This document shows positions 56,501 through 64,000 of a stretch of DNA of 64,000 nucleotides, piece after piece. Below the pieces are notes generated by a model that was given only the letters and a program-made list of their open reading frames with translations, searched no databases and was not told the origin of the DNA. Both the position numbers and the translations under genes were made by a program. Source of the stretch: a bacterium (lineage in GTDB: Bacteria; Elusimicrobiota; Elusimicrobia; Elusimicrobiales; UBA9959); NCBI GenBank assembly GCA_021811185.1, contig JAJZPL010000006.1, positions 1-64,000 on the forward strand, given 5' to 3'. The first letter of the stretch is position 1. Each line of letters opens with the position of its first letter.

Positions 56501-59500
56501 AGGATATTATTACCGTGGGTATTTCTTCCACGGTCATTAAAATAGACAAGACCGCGCCTGCCGCCCTTATAGCCGCCCCTATGGACGATTCGGACGGGGT
56601 GAGCGGGCGCTACCAGCCCGGGCTTATAGGCAAGACGGCCAATTCCACGCAGTTAAAAGGCACGGCTTCGGACTTGCCGGCCAACGTGAATTCCGGAGTT
56701 AAAACGGTGCAGATAAGGCTGGGCTATCTTTCCGGCTCCGTGACTAATTACTGGAACGGCAGCGCTTTTGTGGCTATTTCCTCCGATACGGCCTGGCAGA
56801 ATACCTCGGTTTCCGGCTCGGGCCCGGTATGGAACTGGGACTACATGACGGATATAGCCTGGCTGGGTGCCGACCAGGAATATTTGCTGGAAGTCAGGTC
56901 CATGGACGACTCGAGGCTTTACGACGATTCAGGCGAGGGCAACTGGGAGGCCTGGCCTTACACTTCCCGCAAATTCATAGTGGACGCCACGCCGCCCGCC
57001 GTGCTTATAACCACGCCTTCGGCGGCGGCCCTTAATACGCTTGCCCGCATAGACGGCACGGCTAACGGCGCTCTTTCGGGCTTTAAATTAACGGAAGTGC
57101 GCGTGTCCACCACGGGCGTGGACGGCACCAAGTATTTTAATAAGGCTACGGGCCTTTGGACTTCCACCGTAGAGACCTGGAATCCGGCCACCACGCTGGG
57201 CCCCACTTCGTGGTACTGCCTGGTTACCCCGGCCATGCTTAAAGACGACGTGGTTTACACCGTGTCCGCCCGCGCGCTGGATTACGCCGGGAATTATTCC
57301 ACTCTTTACTCCACCTATACCTTTACTTATGACATTACGCCGGTCGGTATTACCCTGGTTTTTCCGGCGGATAACGTGGTCTATTCCGGCGTGCTGGTTT
57401 CCACTCCGGCGGGCGGTGTGGTTACGAATACACAGGCGCCTACCCCAAATACCGGCATAAGCACGGTCACCGTGCAGATAACGGACCTGGACGGCGGGGC
57501 CAACGCCTGCTTCAACGGCGTCAATTTCACCGGGCCTTGCCCCGAGTGGCTGGCCGGGCAGGGCGACGCCGCCCCCAACTGGAGTTTTAACAGCGCGGCC
57601 CTCGCTTTCGTCAACGACCACCGTTTCAAGGTGGAGGCGCAGGCCATAGACCTGGCGGGCAACGTCTCGGCGGCTGCGCCCGTAACTTTCAAGTACGATA
57701 ACGAGAAGCCCACTTCTACTATTACCTCGCCCGCCGCCGGGTACGCGCAGACCTTTACCCAGATCTCCGGCACGGCCTCGGACGATCCTACGGCTTCCAG
57801 GAATTACGAGGCCAGGCTCGGCACCTACACGGTGAAGGTGGCCATAAAGCGCGAGACCGGCACCGTGGGCTGGTGGAACCCGGTAGGTTCCGCTTTCAAC
57901 GGCGCCAACCCGGCCTGGTTCGAGGCCGTAAATAATGTAGTCGCGGACCCCAACACTTTCTCTTTCACCCTGCCCGCCGCGCTGCAGACCTATATCGACA
58001 ATCCCGTCAACCAGGGCGCCCAGTACTGGATAGTGCCCTGGTCCTACGACCTGGCGCTTAACAGCGAGTTCGGCGCGCCCGGCAGCGAGCCGCTGGCGGC
58101 GGAGGTCCCCGCCGCCGTAGGCAGGCATATAATCAAAGATAATACGCCGCCGGTGGCCCAGATCGTGGTTCCGTTCGACGCCAACAAGAGCGGCATGCAT
58201 TCCCTGCCCCAGATCTCGGGTACCGCCTCGGACAACTATTCCAACCAGGGCGTGCAGATAGCCATACAGAAGTGGGACACTACCCCCTTGTGGTACGACG
58301 GCTCCGGCTTCAACCTTACCGGGGCCGCTCCGCGCTGGATCCAGGTAGTTTCCGGGGCCAGCGGCTTCCTGTCGCCTGACGCCACGTCCTGGATCTATTC
58401 CCCGGCCGGCCTCGATTCCGATTTCTCCGGCGGCTACAAGTATATGCTGCTGGTGCGCTCCACGGACTCGGCGGGGAACCTGCAGACCCAGCTGGACGTG
58501 AACGTCTCCTCGATGGTCATCACCATCGACAAGGCCCCGCCCGCTTCCGCCTTCGTGTTCCCGGCGGACGACGGGGACGGCATGAACGGCCGGTACCGGT
58601 CTTCCCAGGTGGGCAAGGCCGCCAGTTCCTCGCTGTTCCGCGGCATTTCGCAGGACAGTTTTTACGCGGCCAATAACTCCGGGGTGGTGGCGTCCAGCCT
58701 CCGCGTTTCCTACCTGCTGGCGGGGGATACCTGGTATTGGCAGGGCGGCGTGGTATACAGCTCAGGCGCCGCGGCCGCGGTAACGGCCTGGAAAGCCGCG
58801 CCCGTTTCAGGTTCGGCTCCCACCTGGAGCTGGGACTACCTGTCGGATATAAATTTCCCGGCCGGAGACAGGGAATACAGGGCGGAGGTGCTTTCTTCCG
58901 ACGACTCTCGCCTGCAGGACGACACCGGCGCCGGCAACCAGGAGAGCGTGATCGTTCCGGGAACTAATTTCCGAAGTTTCATCGTAGACGATACCCCGCC
59001 CGCCGTGCTGATAACCACGCCTTCGGCGGCGGCCCTTAAAACCTTGGCGGAACTTTCCGGCACGGCCAACGACAACCTGGCGGGCCAGAAATGGACCGAA
59101 CTGCGCATTTCGACCACCGGCACGGACGGGACCCGCTACTGGAACAGCGCGCTTGCCGCCTGGCAGCCCGGGGACTACGGGATAATAGCCACTAAGGCCG
59201 GCCCCACTTCCTGGTATTACACCGTTCCCGCCGCCATGCTGAAAGACGACGTGGTCTATACCGTAACGGCCAAGGCGCTGGATTACGCCGGAAATTATTC
59301 GACCGCGTACTCCACTTATACTTTTACTTATGATATAACGCCGCCGTCCGTCTCGGTGGTGTTCCCGCTGAATAATATCGCGTATTCCCAGATCCTCCTG
59401 TCTACCCCGCTGGCCGGAACTTCCTCCCAGCCGGCGCAGGTCTCCGCTAATACCGGCGTAAGCACGGTGGCGGTGCAGATAACGGACCTGGACGGCGGGC

Positions 59501-62500
59501 CGGTCTGCTTCAACGGCGCGGCCTGGGCCGGCTGCCCGCAGTGGCTGCCCGCGCAGGGAGTTAACGCTTCCTGGACCTACACCAAGGCGGCCCTTTCTTT
59601 CACCAACGACCGCCGCTACCAGGTGGACGCCAAGGCGACCGATATCGCCGGCAACGATTCTTCCGTGGCTTCCATGTTCTTCCGCTACGACGTGGAAAAG
59701 CCCACTTCCACGCTGACTTACCCGTTGATGGGCCTTACTACCGGGTTCACCTATCTTTCCGGTACCGCTTCGGACGAAGCCAACGGCCCGCGCCTTTACG
59801 AGGCCAAGCTTTCCAGTTACACGCTGAAGGTGGCTATAAAACGCCTGACCGCTCCTGTGGGTTGGTGGAACAGCGGCACCTCCGCCTTCGATCTTCCCAA
59901 CCCCCAGTGGTTCGAGGCCAATACCACCACCACAACTACGCCGAACCAGTTCCGCTACGACCTGCCCGGCTCGCTGTCCGCTTATCTTACCGACCCGGCG
60001 CATCAGAACGTTACGTACCGCCTGGTGCCCTGGTCCTATGACCTGGCGCTTAACCGGGAGTTCGGGCCCCAGGCCGGCGAGCCCCTGGACGGCGATATCC
60101 CCGCCGGGGCGGGGCGTATAGTAACTTTCGATAACGAAAAACCGGTAACTTACATAACCCTGCCGAACGTTCCGTATCACAATACGATGGCGAACCTGAC
60201 CGGTACGGCGGGCGACAACGTGGGCGTCTCGGAAGTGCGCTTTACGGTTTTCCTGCCCGCCCTTGGCAGGTATTATGACCCGGCTATCAGCGGCGCCTGG
60301 TCCGCCAACAGCCAGAACGAGGACGACGCCCCCTGGCTGCTTGCACAGTCCACTATCTATACTACTTCGGCGTCCTGGACCTACAACATCCAGAACTCCA
60401 CCTGGGCCACCGGCTACACTTACCGCGTAAGAGCGCGGTCTAAGGACGTTTCCGGCAACTACGACACGGTTTACGCCACGGCTACGTTCCTGTACGATAC
60501 GCAGGCGCCCATTTCCACGGTTACGGTGCCGGCCGCCGGCAGCTATATTAATACCCTGCCCGTTACGCTTAACGGCACCAGCTTCGACCCGAGCAGCTCG
60601 GGCGTGGGGCAGATAAACGTTTACGTCCAGAGGCTTTCCGACGGTTACTACTGGGACAGCGTTTCCTGGCTGGGGACGCCGCAGCCCCTGTCGGCTATTC
60701 CTCCCTACGCCAATTGGACCCTGCCGATAGGCAACGGCATGTTCGCGGGCAACGACGGCGAACTCTTCCGCGTGTATACCAACGCGCGCGACGGCGCCCT
60801 GAACTACGAGGGGGCCGGGCTTAAAACCTCTTTCGTATACGACATAAGCGCCCCCACCTCCACCATCTCGTACCCTTACGATAACGGTTATATCAGCCAG
60901 ACCGGCAAGATCACCGGCGGCTCTTATGACAAGCCCAACGGCATAGTGAAAGACGTTTTTGTGCGCATAAAGGAGACCGCCGCCGGGGTGAACCAGAACA
61001 AGTACTGGAGCGTCAACGGCTCTTCCTGGACCTTGAACGACACCTTCAATAGCGTGGCGGCCTACGGCACACTTAGCCCTTCCGCCACCTGGTGGCAGCT
61101 GAACGGGGCGAACACCGCGCCCTGGGCCTCGGGCGAGACTTACGATATCAACGCCTGGGCGGTGGACAAGGCAGGCAATTACCAGCTCACTTATTCTACG
61201 GCCTCCAACGTTAACGCCGACTTCATTAACCCGGTTTCCACTATCACTTTCCCGCTGCACGGCGTAGTCCTGCAGGCGGAACTTAACAGCATTACCGGCA
61301 ACGCTTCCGACACGCCCCCTGGCGTGCTGGACAGGGTACAGCTGTCGTATTATAAAGTGGACACCAGCCGCTACTGGAACCGCGCCACCGGCGCCTGGGA
61401 CTCCGTCGGCGAGCTTTTCTACGACGCCAATATCGTTGGGGGGGACTGGATCGCTACCGGCGCGTCCACGCCTACCTGGGTGGCTACGCTGGCCGGTCTT
61501 GATTACCGCATCTTCGCCCAGGCCGTGGACCGGGCCAACAACATGGTGCCGCAGCCCGGCCTGACCGCTCCGAACTCGCCTTATATCCAGTTCACGCTGA
61601 AGCCGCCTCCGCCGGTGTCCGTGATCACCACTCCCGACGCCTCCGTTCCGCATTATACCCCGACTACCTCTCCCGGCGTTATAGGCACGGCCATTTACGC
61701 CACCACGGTAACCGTGCGCGTAGTGGATTACGGCCCCGACCTTACGGAAGGCACCGGCAACGACGACCTGGTCTGGAACGGTTCGGCCTGGGTTTCTACC
61801 AGCGCGTTCGCCGGCTATGTGGGCGTTAATTCCTTTGCGGCGCCTAACTGGCAATGGTCCATAGCCTCCGATAAGTGGAACGGCAACCGCAAATACCGGG
61901 TTGTCTCCCTGGCGCGGCACGAGATCAACCTCGTGGACGAGGCGCCGGGCCCGGGCAGGGAATTCATAATAGACTCCACCGCCCCTTCCGCCGGCATTAC
62001 CATGCCGGACAGGGCCTATCTGCTCTCCCTGCCCGCGCTTTCCGGTACGGTCGGCGACGTGGCGCCCGGCGCGGTGGCTTCAGCCTATTTCCAGGTCAAG
62101 CGCCTGTCGACTCCCGAGTACTGGAACTGGAAGACCTCTACGTTCACCGCGCTTTCCGCCGATTCGCATCTGGCCGCTGCCATAGCAGGCAACGTCGTCT
62201 CGTATACGACTTCCTATTTCTCCGCCGGGCTGGCTTTCGAGCCCGACCACAGCTATTCCGCGGAACTTTATGTCACCGACAAGGCCGGCAAGCTGGGCAG
62301 CGCCACGGCTTTCCCTTTCACCATAGATATTTCCTCGCCCGTGGCGCGCGTGCTCGTGCCCTCCACCAACGCGGTGAACGGCATCTGGCAGATCAACTCC
62401 ATCAGCGGTACCGCCGGCGATAATTTTAATAACGCCGACGTCTACCTGGCCATGCAGCAGCTCGGTTCCCCGCCGCAGTGGTACAACACCACGGACAACA

Positions 62501-64000
62501 ACTTCATGACCGGCGGCGCCAGCCCCGTCTGGATCTCCATGAAGAATAACGGCTGGCTGTCGGCCAACGCCACCAGCTGGGTTTTCGCGCCCCCCAACCT
62601 GGACCTGCGCTTCACGGCCGGGACTACGGGCTTAAAATACCAGCTGCTGGTCAAGGCGGTTGACGTGGCAGGCAACACGCAGGATAATTTCCAGGTGGAT
62701 ATTTCTTCCGTAATAATAAGAATCGACAAGAAGGCCCCCACGTCCTTCTTCACTTTCCCGCTGGACGACGCGGACGGTTCCAGCGGCCGTTATAAAGCCG
62801 CCAACATAGGCCTGTCCGGGTCCCGCATCTACGGTACCGCCAGCGACAGCAGCTACCTGGAAAATAACGCCGGCGTCGCCGGCGGCAGGATGCGCCTTTC
62901 CTATCTGCAGACCGGAGTCACTTATTACTGGAACGGGGCCGCGTTCACCAACGCCGTTTCCTCGGAAGCCGCCTGGCAGGTAATGCAGGTGGCGTATGTC
63001 GGGCCCAACTGGAGCCTGCTCTACCAGACCGATATCCCTTTCATCGATTACGGCGACAAAGAGTACATGGCGGAATTTAAGTCGATGGACGCCGCCCGCC
63101 TGGCGGACAATAGCGGCGAAGGCAACTGGGAGGTCTGGCCTTACACCACGCGGCACTTTATCGTGGACGACACGCCGCCCACGGTCACCATCACCACTCC
63201 TACCGTTTCCGCTACGCGGAGTTTGCCCGGTTTCGGCGGCGATTATAACGCCGACATCTCGGGGCTGAACCGCGTGGAGGTGCAGATCTCCACCGGCCTC
63301 CCCGGCTCCATGCGCTATTGGAACGGTTCCTCCTGGCAGGTCGGGGCCTGGCCTAACATAACCGGGACCGAACTCGGTTCCACCTCCTGGTATTACACGC
63401 TTTCTCCCGCCGCGCTGAAGGACGACGTGGCCTACACTTTCGTGGCGCGCGCGGTGGATAACGCCGGCAACGTTTCCGCGGTCTACTCCACTTATACTGT
63501 AACATATGACATTACGGGGCCTCTGGTCTCATTGGATTTCCCGCTGACCGGGGCCACCTATTCGCTGATCCGGCTTTCCACCCCTATGGCCGGCACTGCC
63601 ACCAATAATCAGACTTCCAACTTCAGCGGGCCTAGTACCGCCGCCGTGGCCATCACCGACCTCGTTACAGGCAACTGTTTCGACGGCACCGGTTTCAACG
63701 GCTGCGCGGGCAGCGTCTGGCTGCCGGCTCAGGGGACGGTGGGGAACTGGACCTATACCGACAAGAATATTTCGTTCATCAGCGACCACAGCTACAAATA
63801 CGAGGCCCGTGCCGCGGACCTTGCAGGCAACTACTCGGCGGTATCCTCCGTAGTCACCAAGTTCGACCTGGAGATCCCTACCTCCACCGTAACCAGCCCG
63901 ATGACGGAATACGTCAACGCGCTGCCGCTGATAAACGGCACCGCTTCCGACGAGCGCTTCGGCGCGCGCACCTACGAGGCCGGCCTGGGCACCTATACCG
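50521..64000 (+). CDS. Giant Ig-like repeat surface protein (3' end beyond window)
   Basis: A single open frame runs from 50521 to the window end (about 4,490 codons) without a stop. An in-frame TGA lies at 50518, so 50521 is the most upstream start, with AGGG 6 bp before it; ATG 50578 or 50581 would give a shorter signal peptide but has no ribosome-binding site. A hydrophobic core AAAICAFSAITILA precedes the mature DYEWGVKYAMYEL. About 385 residues of N-terminal beta-rich sequence are followed, from coding position 51885, by 32 Ig-like units (31 complete) of about 115-150 residues. Each has the pattern I(T/S)xPxxG...ISGTASD...YW(N/D)G...ARAxDxAGN. It is probably an adhesin or surface fibre. 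No anchor or secretion domain is visible before the cut. Confidence 0.85.
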   Translation, partial: MTRHRKKIFLAGCSLRLVKMMALKGKDKAARLAARIFRAAAICAFSAITILASQKKAAAADYEWGVKYAMYELRGRNWGSTGAKTTVAFRFTAQYTGNLDQIAVLVGRAPNSNQGMLIGISDTLGTTSNAQTFLAQSNVNQSGSNSGYPYWQSQSTLSLPVTAGQDYYLLMRPTSMTSGGAYRAGVVYGFSNADTQDSALNLVYPNGATDNNLQVYYSKSSVEPYSQVGNAMPTFVVRYTLPDTSVAYQGQPYGAFSSGNYEAGLAVGEGAISATTPNSLQNILDQSNVYGTRAMGYFFTANAATKNIIKAKTYLTKVGNPADSLYIRVVRAVPPYTVVIDTTVYSPAAGISATWGWQPADGVSFPGGALTSGWSYYVYFFSPGSSSGNNYRLAPMDMKDMDNVVPAGADSLTVNGTGDYYVYAANDNNIANFARPYANSHGDLPIVLTADNDPPDTGVTQPINGSSRSSMPAITGTAFDNYFMRAGGVELCIRNITSGKVWTGSAWTDWGGAPVWVSTGPASASAGTTVSWVYYMTWAHNNRYDIYSRAKDSVNNYSIGWDTNTFYFDQYQPPPAEVPDSTMTFPSNGIFVSALDTISGTASDNSPNGNISLVKWMLWKSGFWWDGGLWQAGTPPSNIDTYWLNSDDGSGSYLVNWHEYFANGQIPPSTQMTTGTTYYIASRAQDNVVDASGNPLPNKELALSTFTFYWDAVPPTSVITFPADGGVAGPTPVFYGTYYDQHSGISPAKGGTVKIKLYDKTNKLYYYNGDWRTVEPTVTQMPDADIWASSWTYTAPPLTGGNTYLLVGIAKDSSLPGNYQTVLNVGTSSNTFICDNQNPSTYIDTPATAFRDKLTAITGTAQDAPQASQIGSVELEIVYPADAPAFAWDGAGGTWRASSGNFSTYTVLSGGYPNWTYAVPGGLAWQEGVEYRIRARAVDTIGNKDNLFTPGVNERRFKYDVSVPTSAVTLITEDGADQSVSDVFFKNMSKIQGTAVDLPAVPYGGLAGVYVYIEKVDAPFAGYFWDAAGGVWRSDLGPIKNNGSLTGYGWELDTSAVPWVDGGGKWTNGGTFRIKSEARDSAEPGNAPSPAGNREKLGVYANLSYKDVVVDPKRPVTTITNIPANGYTNSLPVINGTVSDMDAAVNYIPSINNVKVNIVQANPPPVQTYNGSSWDIGDLQDAGHWLAAAYVGYSSGTWSYPSSIWAHGTSYRVIAKATDRAGNYDAPLTTRTFTYDVYQPMPTEAPNSAIGFPYDGYNTNDWSTLTTISGTGFDNPPIGKINKVNITLVRQLGNTTSYWSGSTWVSTTSVAPVDMNFWQTASPLDGAYDSSEEPYICSKTDPGCPSPDGAAMWEKNTIYHIFSQSWDWAGNYEHERSTVTFVYEVEAPTVAVTYPVTNGYVSSSGKVEGTAADNWPGMVGKVYARIKRNSDGFYWDSSISNWSNVGAPEIWNDVSLYGTLSPNGTWWQLDATPWATGVFYEVSAKGRDKAGNWAVQYSTAFNVAADFTLPSSSVTYPANGDDLQTNLTVISGSASDVAPGVVNKVLLSYYRVSPAGYWNGVNWASGSEVFFDATTVDTVGNKWSATGPSSPTWITSDTGYEYQIFAKAVDKAGNEVIRPGSPALNSPLIQFRLRTPLPLSGITSPDASVPHWKANPSMSIMGTAIFSTTVQLRITDYGADLTEGTGDDLVYTGNSGLPWISALGNPNLYIGVQSFDGFNWQTTLPTGDWNGNRSYRVKSKASHEVNLYYENPGGGREFVIDSSAPALGITYPDKAFMKEVTALEGTITDIAPGALKTSYFRVKRQSANEFWNWQASTFTALDGSYTDLPATVIGGIASYTTDYFLTGAAWEADQTYVAQLYSTDKAGNTGVAADMTFTVDRSSPTSRILLPLDANGSGMRSLPSISGTAFDAHLNARVQIAIRKYAGTQTWFDGAGFTITGDVPNWIDITGANGYLSPSATSWIYAPAGLDAAFSENYRYLIQERAVDLAGNTQDIITVGISSTVIKIDKTAPAALIAAPMDDSDGVSGRYQPGLIGKTANSTQLKGTASDLPANVNSGVKTVQIRLGYLSGSVTNYWNGSAFVAISSDTAWQNTSVSGSGPVWNWDYMTDIAWLGADQEYLLEVRSMDDSRLYDDSGEGNWEAWPYTSRKFIVDATPPAVLITTPSAAALNTLARIDGTANGALSGFKLTEVRVSTTGVDGTKYFNKATGLWTSTVETWNPATTLGPTSWYCLVTPAMLKDDVVYTVSARALDYAGNYSTLYSTYTFTYDITPVGITLVFPADNVVYSGVLVSTPAGGVVTNTQAPTPNTGISTVTVQITDLDGGANACFNGVNFTGPCPEWLAGQGDAAPNWSFNSAALAFVNDHRFKVEAQAIDLAGNVSAAAPVTFKYDNEKPTSTITSPAAGYAQTFTQISGTASDDPTASRNYEARLGTYTVKVAIKRETGTVGWWNPVGSAFNGANPAWFEAVNNVVADPNTFSFTLPAALQTYIDNPVNQGAQYWIVPWSYDLALNSEFGAPGSEPLAAEVPAAVGRHIIKDNTPPVAQIVVPFDANKSGMHSLPQISGTASDNYSNQGVQIAIQKWDTTPLWYDGSGFNLTGAAPRWIQVVSGASGFLSPDATSWIYSPAGLDSDFSGGYKYMLLVRSTDSAGNLQTQLDVNVSSMVITIDKAPPASAFVFPADDGDGMNGRYRSSQVGKAASSSLFRGISQDSFYAANNSGVVASSLRVSYLLAGDTWYWQGGVVYSSGAAAAVTAWKAAPVSGSAPTWSWDYLSDINFPAGDREYRAEVLSSDDSRLQDDTGAGNQESVIVPGTNFRSFIVDDTPPAVLITTPSAAALKTLAELSGTANDNLAGQKWTELRISTTGTDGTRYWNSALAAWQPGDYGIIATKAGPTSWYYTVPAAMLKDDVVYTVTAKALDYAGNYSTAYSTYTFTYDITPPSVSVVFPLNNIAYSQILLSTPLAGTSSQPAQVSANTGVSTVAVQITDLDGGPVCFNGAAWAGCPQWLPAQGVNASWTYTKAALSFTNDRRYQVDAKATDIAGNDSSVASMFFRYDVEKPTSTLTYPLMGLTTGFTYLSGTASDEANGPRLYEAKLSSYTLKVAIKRLTAPVGWWNSGTSAFDLPNPQWFEANTTTTTTPNQFRYDLPGSLSAYLTDPAHQNVTYRLVPWSYDLALNREFGPQAGEPLDGDIPAGAGRIVTFDNEKPVTYITLPNVPYHNTMANLTGTAGDNVGVSEVRFTVFLPALGRYYDPAISGAWSANSQNEDDAPWLLAQSTIYTTSASWTYNIQNSTWATGYTYRVRARSKDVSGNYDTVYATATFLYDTQAPISTVTVPAAGSYINTLPVTLNGTSFDPSSSGVGQINVYVQRLSDGYYWDSVSWLGTPQPLSAIPPYANWTLPIGNGMFAGNDGELFRVYTNARDGALNYEGAGLKTSFVYDISAPTSTISYPYDNGYISQTGKITGGSYDKPNGIVKDVFVRIKETAAGVNQNKYWSVNGSSWTLNDTFNSVAAYGTLSPSATWWQLNGANTAPWASGETYDINAWAVDKAGNYQLTYSTASNVNADFINPVSTITFPLHGVVLQAELNSITGNASDTPPGVLDRVQLSYYKVDTSRYWNRATGAWDSVGELFYDANIVGGDWIATGASTPTWVATLAGLDYRIFAQAVDRANNMVPQPGLTAPNSPYIQFTLKPPPPVSVITTPDASVPHYTPTTSPGVIGTAIYATTVTVRVVDYGPDLTEGTGNDDLVWNGSAWVSTSAFAGYVGVNSFAAPNWQWSIASDKWNGNRKYRVVSLARHEINLVDEAPGPGREFIIDSTAPSAGITMPDRAYLLSLPALSGTVGDVAPGAVASAYFQVKRLSTPEYWNWKTSTFTALSADSHLAAAIAGNVVSYTTSYFSAGLAFEPDHSYSAELYVTDKAGKLGSATAFPFTIDISSPVARVLVPSTNAVNGIWQINSISGTAGDNFNNADVYLAMQQLGSPPQWYNTTDNNFMTGGASPVWISMKNNGWLSANATSWVFAPPNLDLRFTAGTTGLKYQLLVKAVDVAGNTQDNFQVDISSVIIRIDKKAPTSFFTFPLDDADGSSGRYKAANIGLSGSRIYGTASDSSYLENNAGVAGGRMRLSYLQTGVTYYWNGAAFTNAVSSEAAWQVMQVAYVGPNWSLLYQTDIPFIDYGDKEYMAEFKSMDAARLADNSGEGNWEVWPYTTRHFIVDDTPPTVTITTPTVSATRSLPGFGGDYNADISGLNRVEVQISTGLPGSMRYWNGSSWQVGAWPNITGTELGSTSWYYTLSPAALKDDVAYTFVARAVDNAGNVSAVYSTYTVTYDITGPLVSLDFPLTGATYSLIRLSTPMAGTATNNQTSNFSGPSTAAVAITDLVTGNCFDGTGFNGCAGSVWLPAQGTVGNWTYTDKNISFISDHSYKYEARAADLAGNYSAVSSVVTKFDLEIPTSTVTSPMTEYVNALPLINGTASDERFGARTYEAGLGTYT
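54687..58150 (+). repeat. Higher-order repeat block A (Ig units 8-16)
   Basis: Nine consecutive Ig-like units, types a to i, form a block that recurs at 60858 in the same order. Matching unit starts are offset by 6,167-6,180 bp throughout. Diagnostic pairs are TSPDASVPH/TTPDASVPH, ITYPDKAF/ITMPDRAY and DDSDGVSGRY/DDADGSSGRY. Confidence 0.8.
58153..60140 (+). repeat. Partial repeat block (Ig units 17-21), copy of units 12-16
   Basis: Five units repeat the order of units 12-16 at an offset of 1,980-2,004 bp. DNA identity is high in places: a 29-bp stretch inside the ITTPSAAAL segment is identical at about 57004 and 59008. The block follows directly on its parent, as expected for a tandem segmental duplication. 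Confidence 0.8.
60858..64000 (+). repeat. Higher-order repeat block A' (Ig units 24-32, cut by window end)
   Basis: Units 24-32 repeat the order of units 8-16. Two units (22 and 23, starting 60145 and 60509) lie between this block and the partial block. The copy is cut at the window edge in unit 32, so the periodic structure may continue. Confidence 0.8.

Overview
This is a GC-rich bacterial window in which every gene I can support lies on the + strand. No rRNA, tRNA, CRISPR array or transposase gene was found. The gene content best fits an uncultured member of the Elusimicrobiota or a neighbouring Gram-negative phylum. Supporting traits are Tad-type pilins with a GQNTVEYLL core, PorV/UPF0164-like outer-membrane proteins paired with FlgD-Ig repeat proteins, outer-membrane barrels and many TPR membrane proteins. 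The phylum is an inference from gene content, not a marker-gene result.

Layout. (1) 0-5.3 kb: tsaD, a solute-binding-like protein without signal peptide, a GAF-GGDEF diguanylate cyclase, and an outer-membrane barrel with a coiled-coil tail. (2) 5.4-11.5 kb: a coiled-coil/membrane/propeller protein, then a secreted FlgD-Ig repeat protein with a type-IX-like C-terminal domain, followed by a PorV-like partner. (3) 11.5-20.2 kb: a compact Tad (Flp) pilus operon with two small pilins, TadE, CpaB/RcpC, a minimal secretin, a TadZ/CpaE-TadA/CpaF fusion, TadB with a periplasmic N-terminal domain, TadC and a TPR protein. (4) 20.3-28.7 kb: a signalling block with a HAMP/PAS sensor lacking an output domain, a small membrane protein, an OmpR-type regulator with a degenerate receiver, a stand-alone receiver, a thioredoxin-like secreted protein, two histidine kinases and a NarL-type regulator. 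(5) 28.8-33.9 kb: a second pilin locus with a Flp pilin, TadG-like and TadE-like pseudopilins, an FtsH-like membrane protease and an Ala-rich membrane protein. (6) 34-42.7 kb: an S41-like lipoprotein, a HEAT protein, a GT9 glycosyltransferase, two radical-SAM proteins, small envelope proteins and a methyltransferase. (7) 42.7-50.1 kb: four large GT-C-like membrane proteins, three of them with C-terminal TPRs (TMTC-like). (8) 50.1 kb to the end: a regulated leader in front of a giant surface protein that runs off the window after about 4,490 residues.

The genes read together as a cell-surface programme: pili, an outer-membrane-associated repeat protein, putative glycosyltransferases and a giant Ig-like adhesin, with several phosphorelay proteins and at least one c-di-GMP synthase. 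The leader of the giant gene carries a near-consensus sigma-70 promoter, a 22-bp palindrome over the -35, a GEMM-I-like (cyclic dinucleotide) aptamer and an intrinsic terminator. This suggests that second-messenger level gates adhesin transcription. Several promoters also share GTAAC half-sites exactly 11 bp apart, like the binding sites of OmpR/PhoB regulators.
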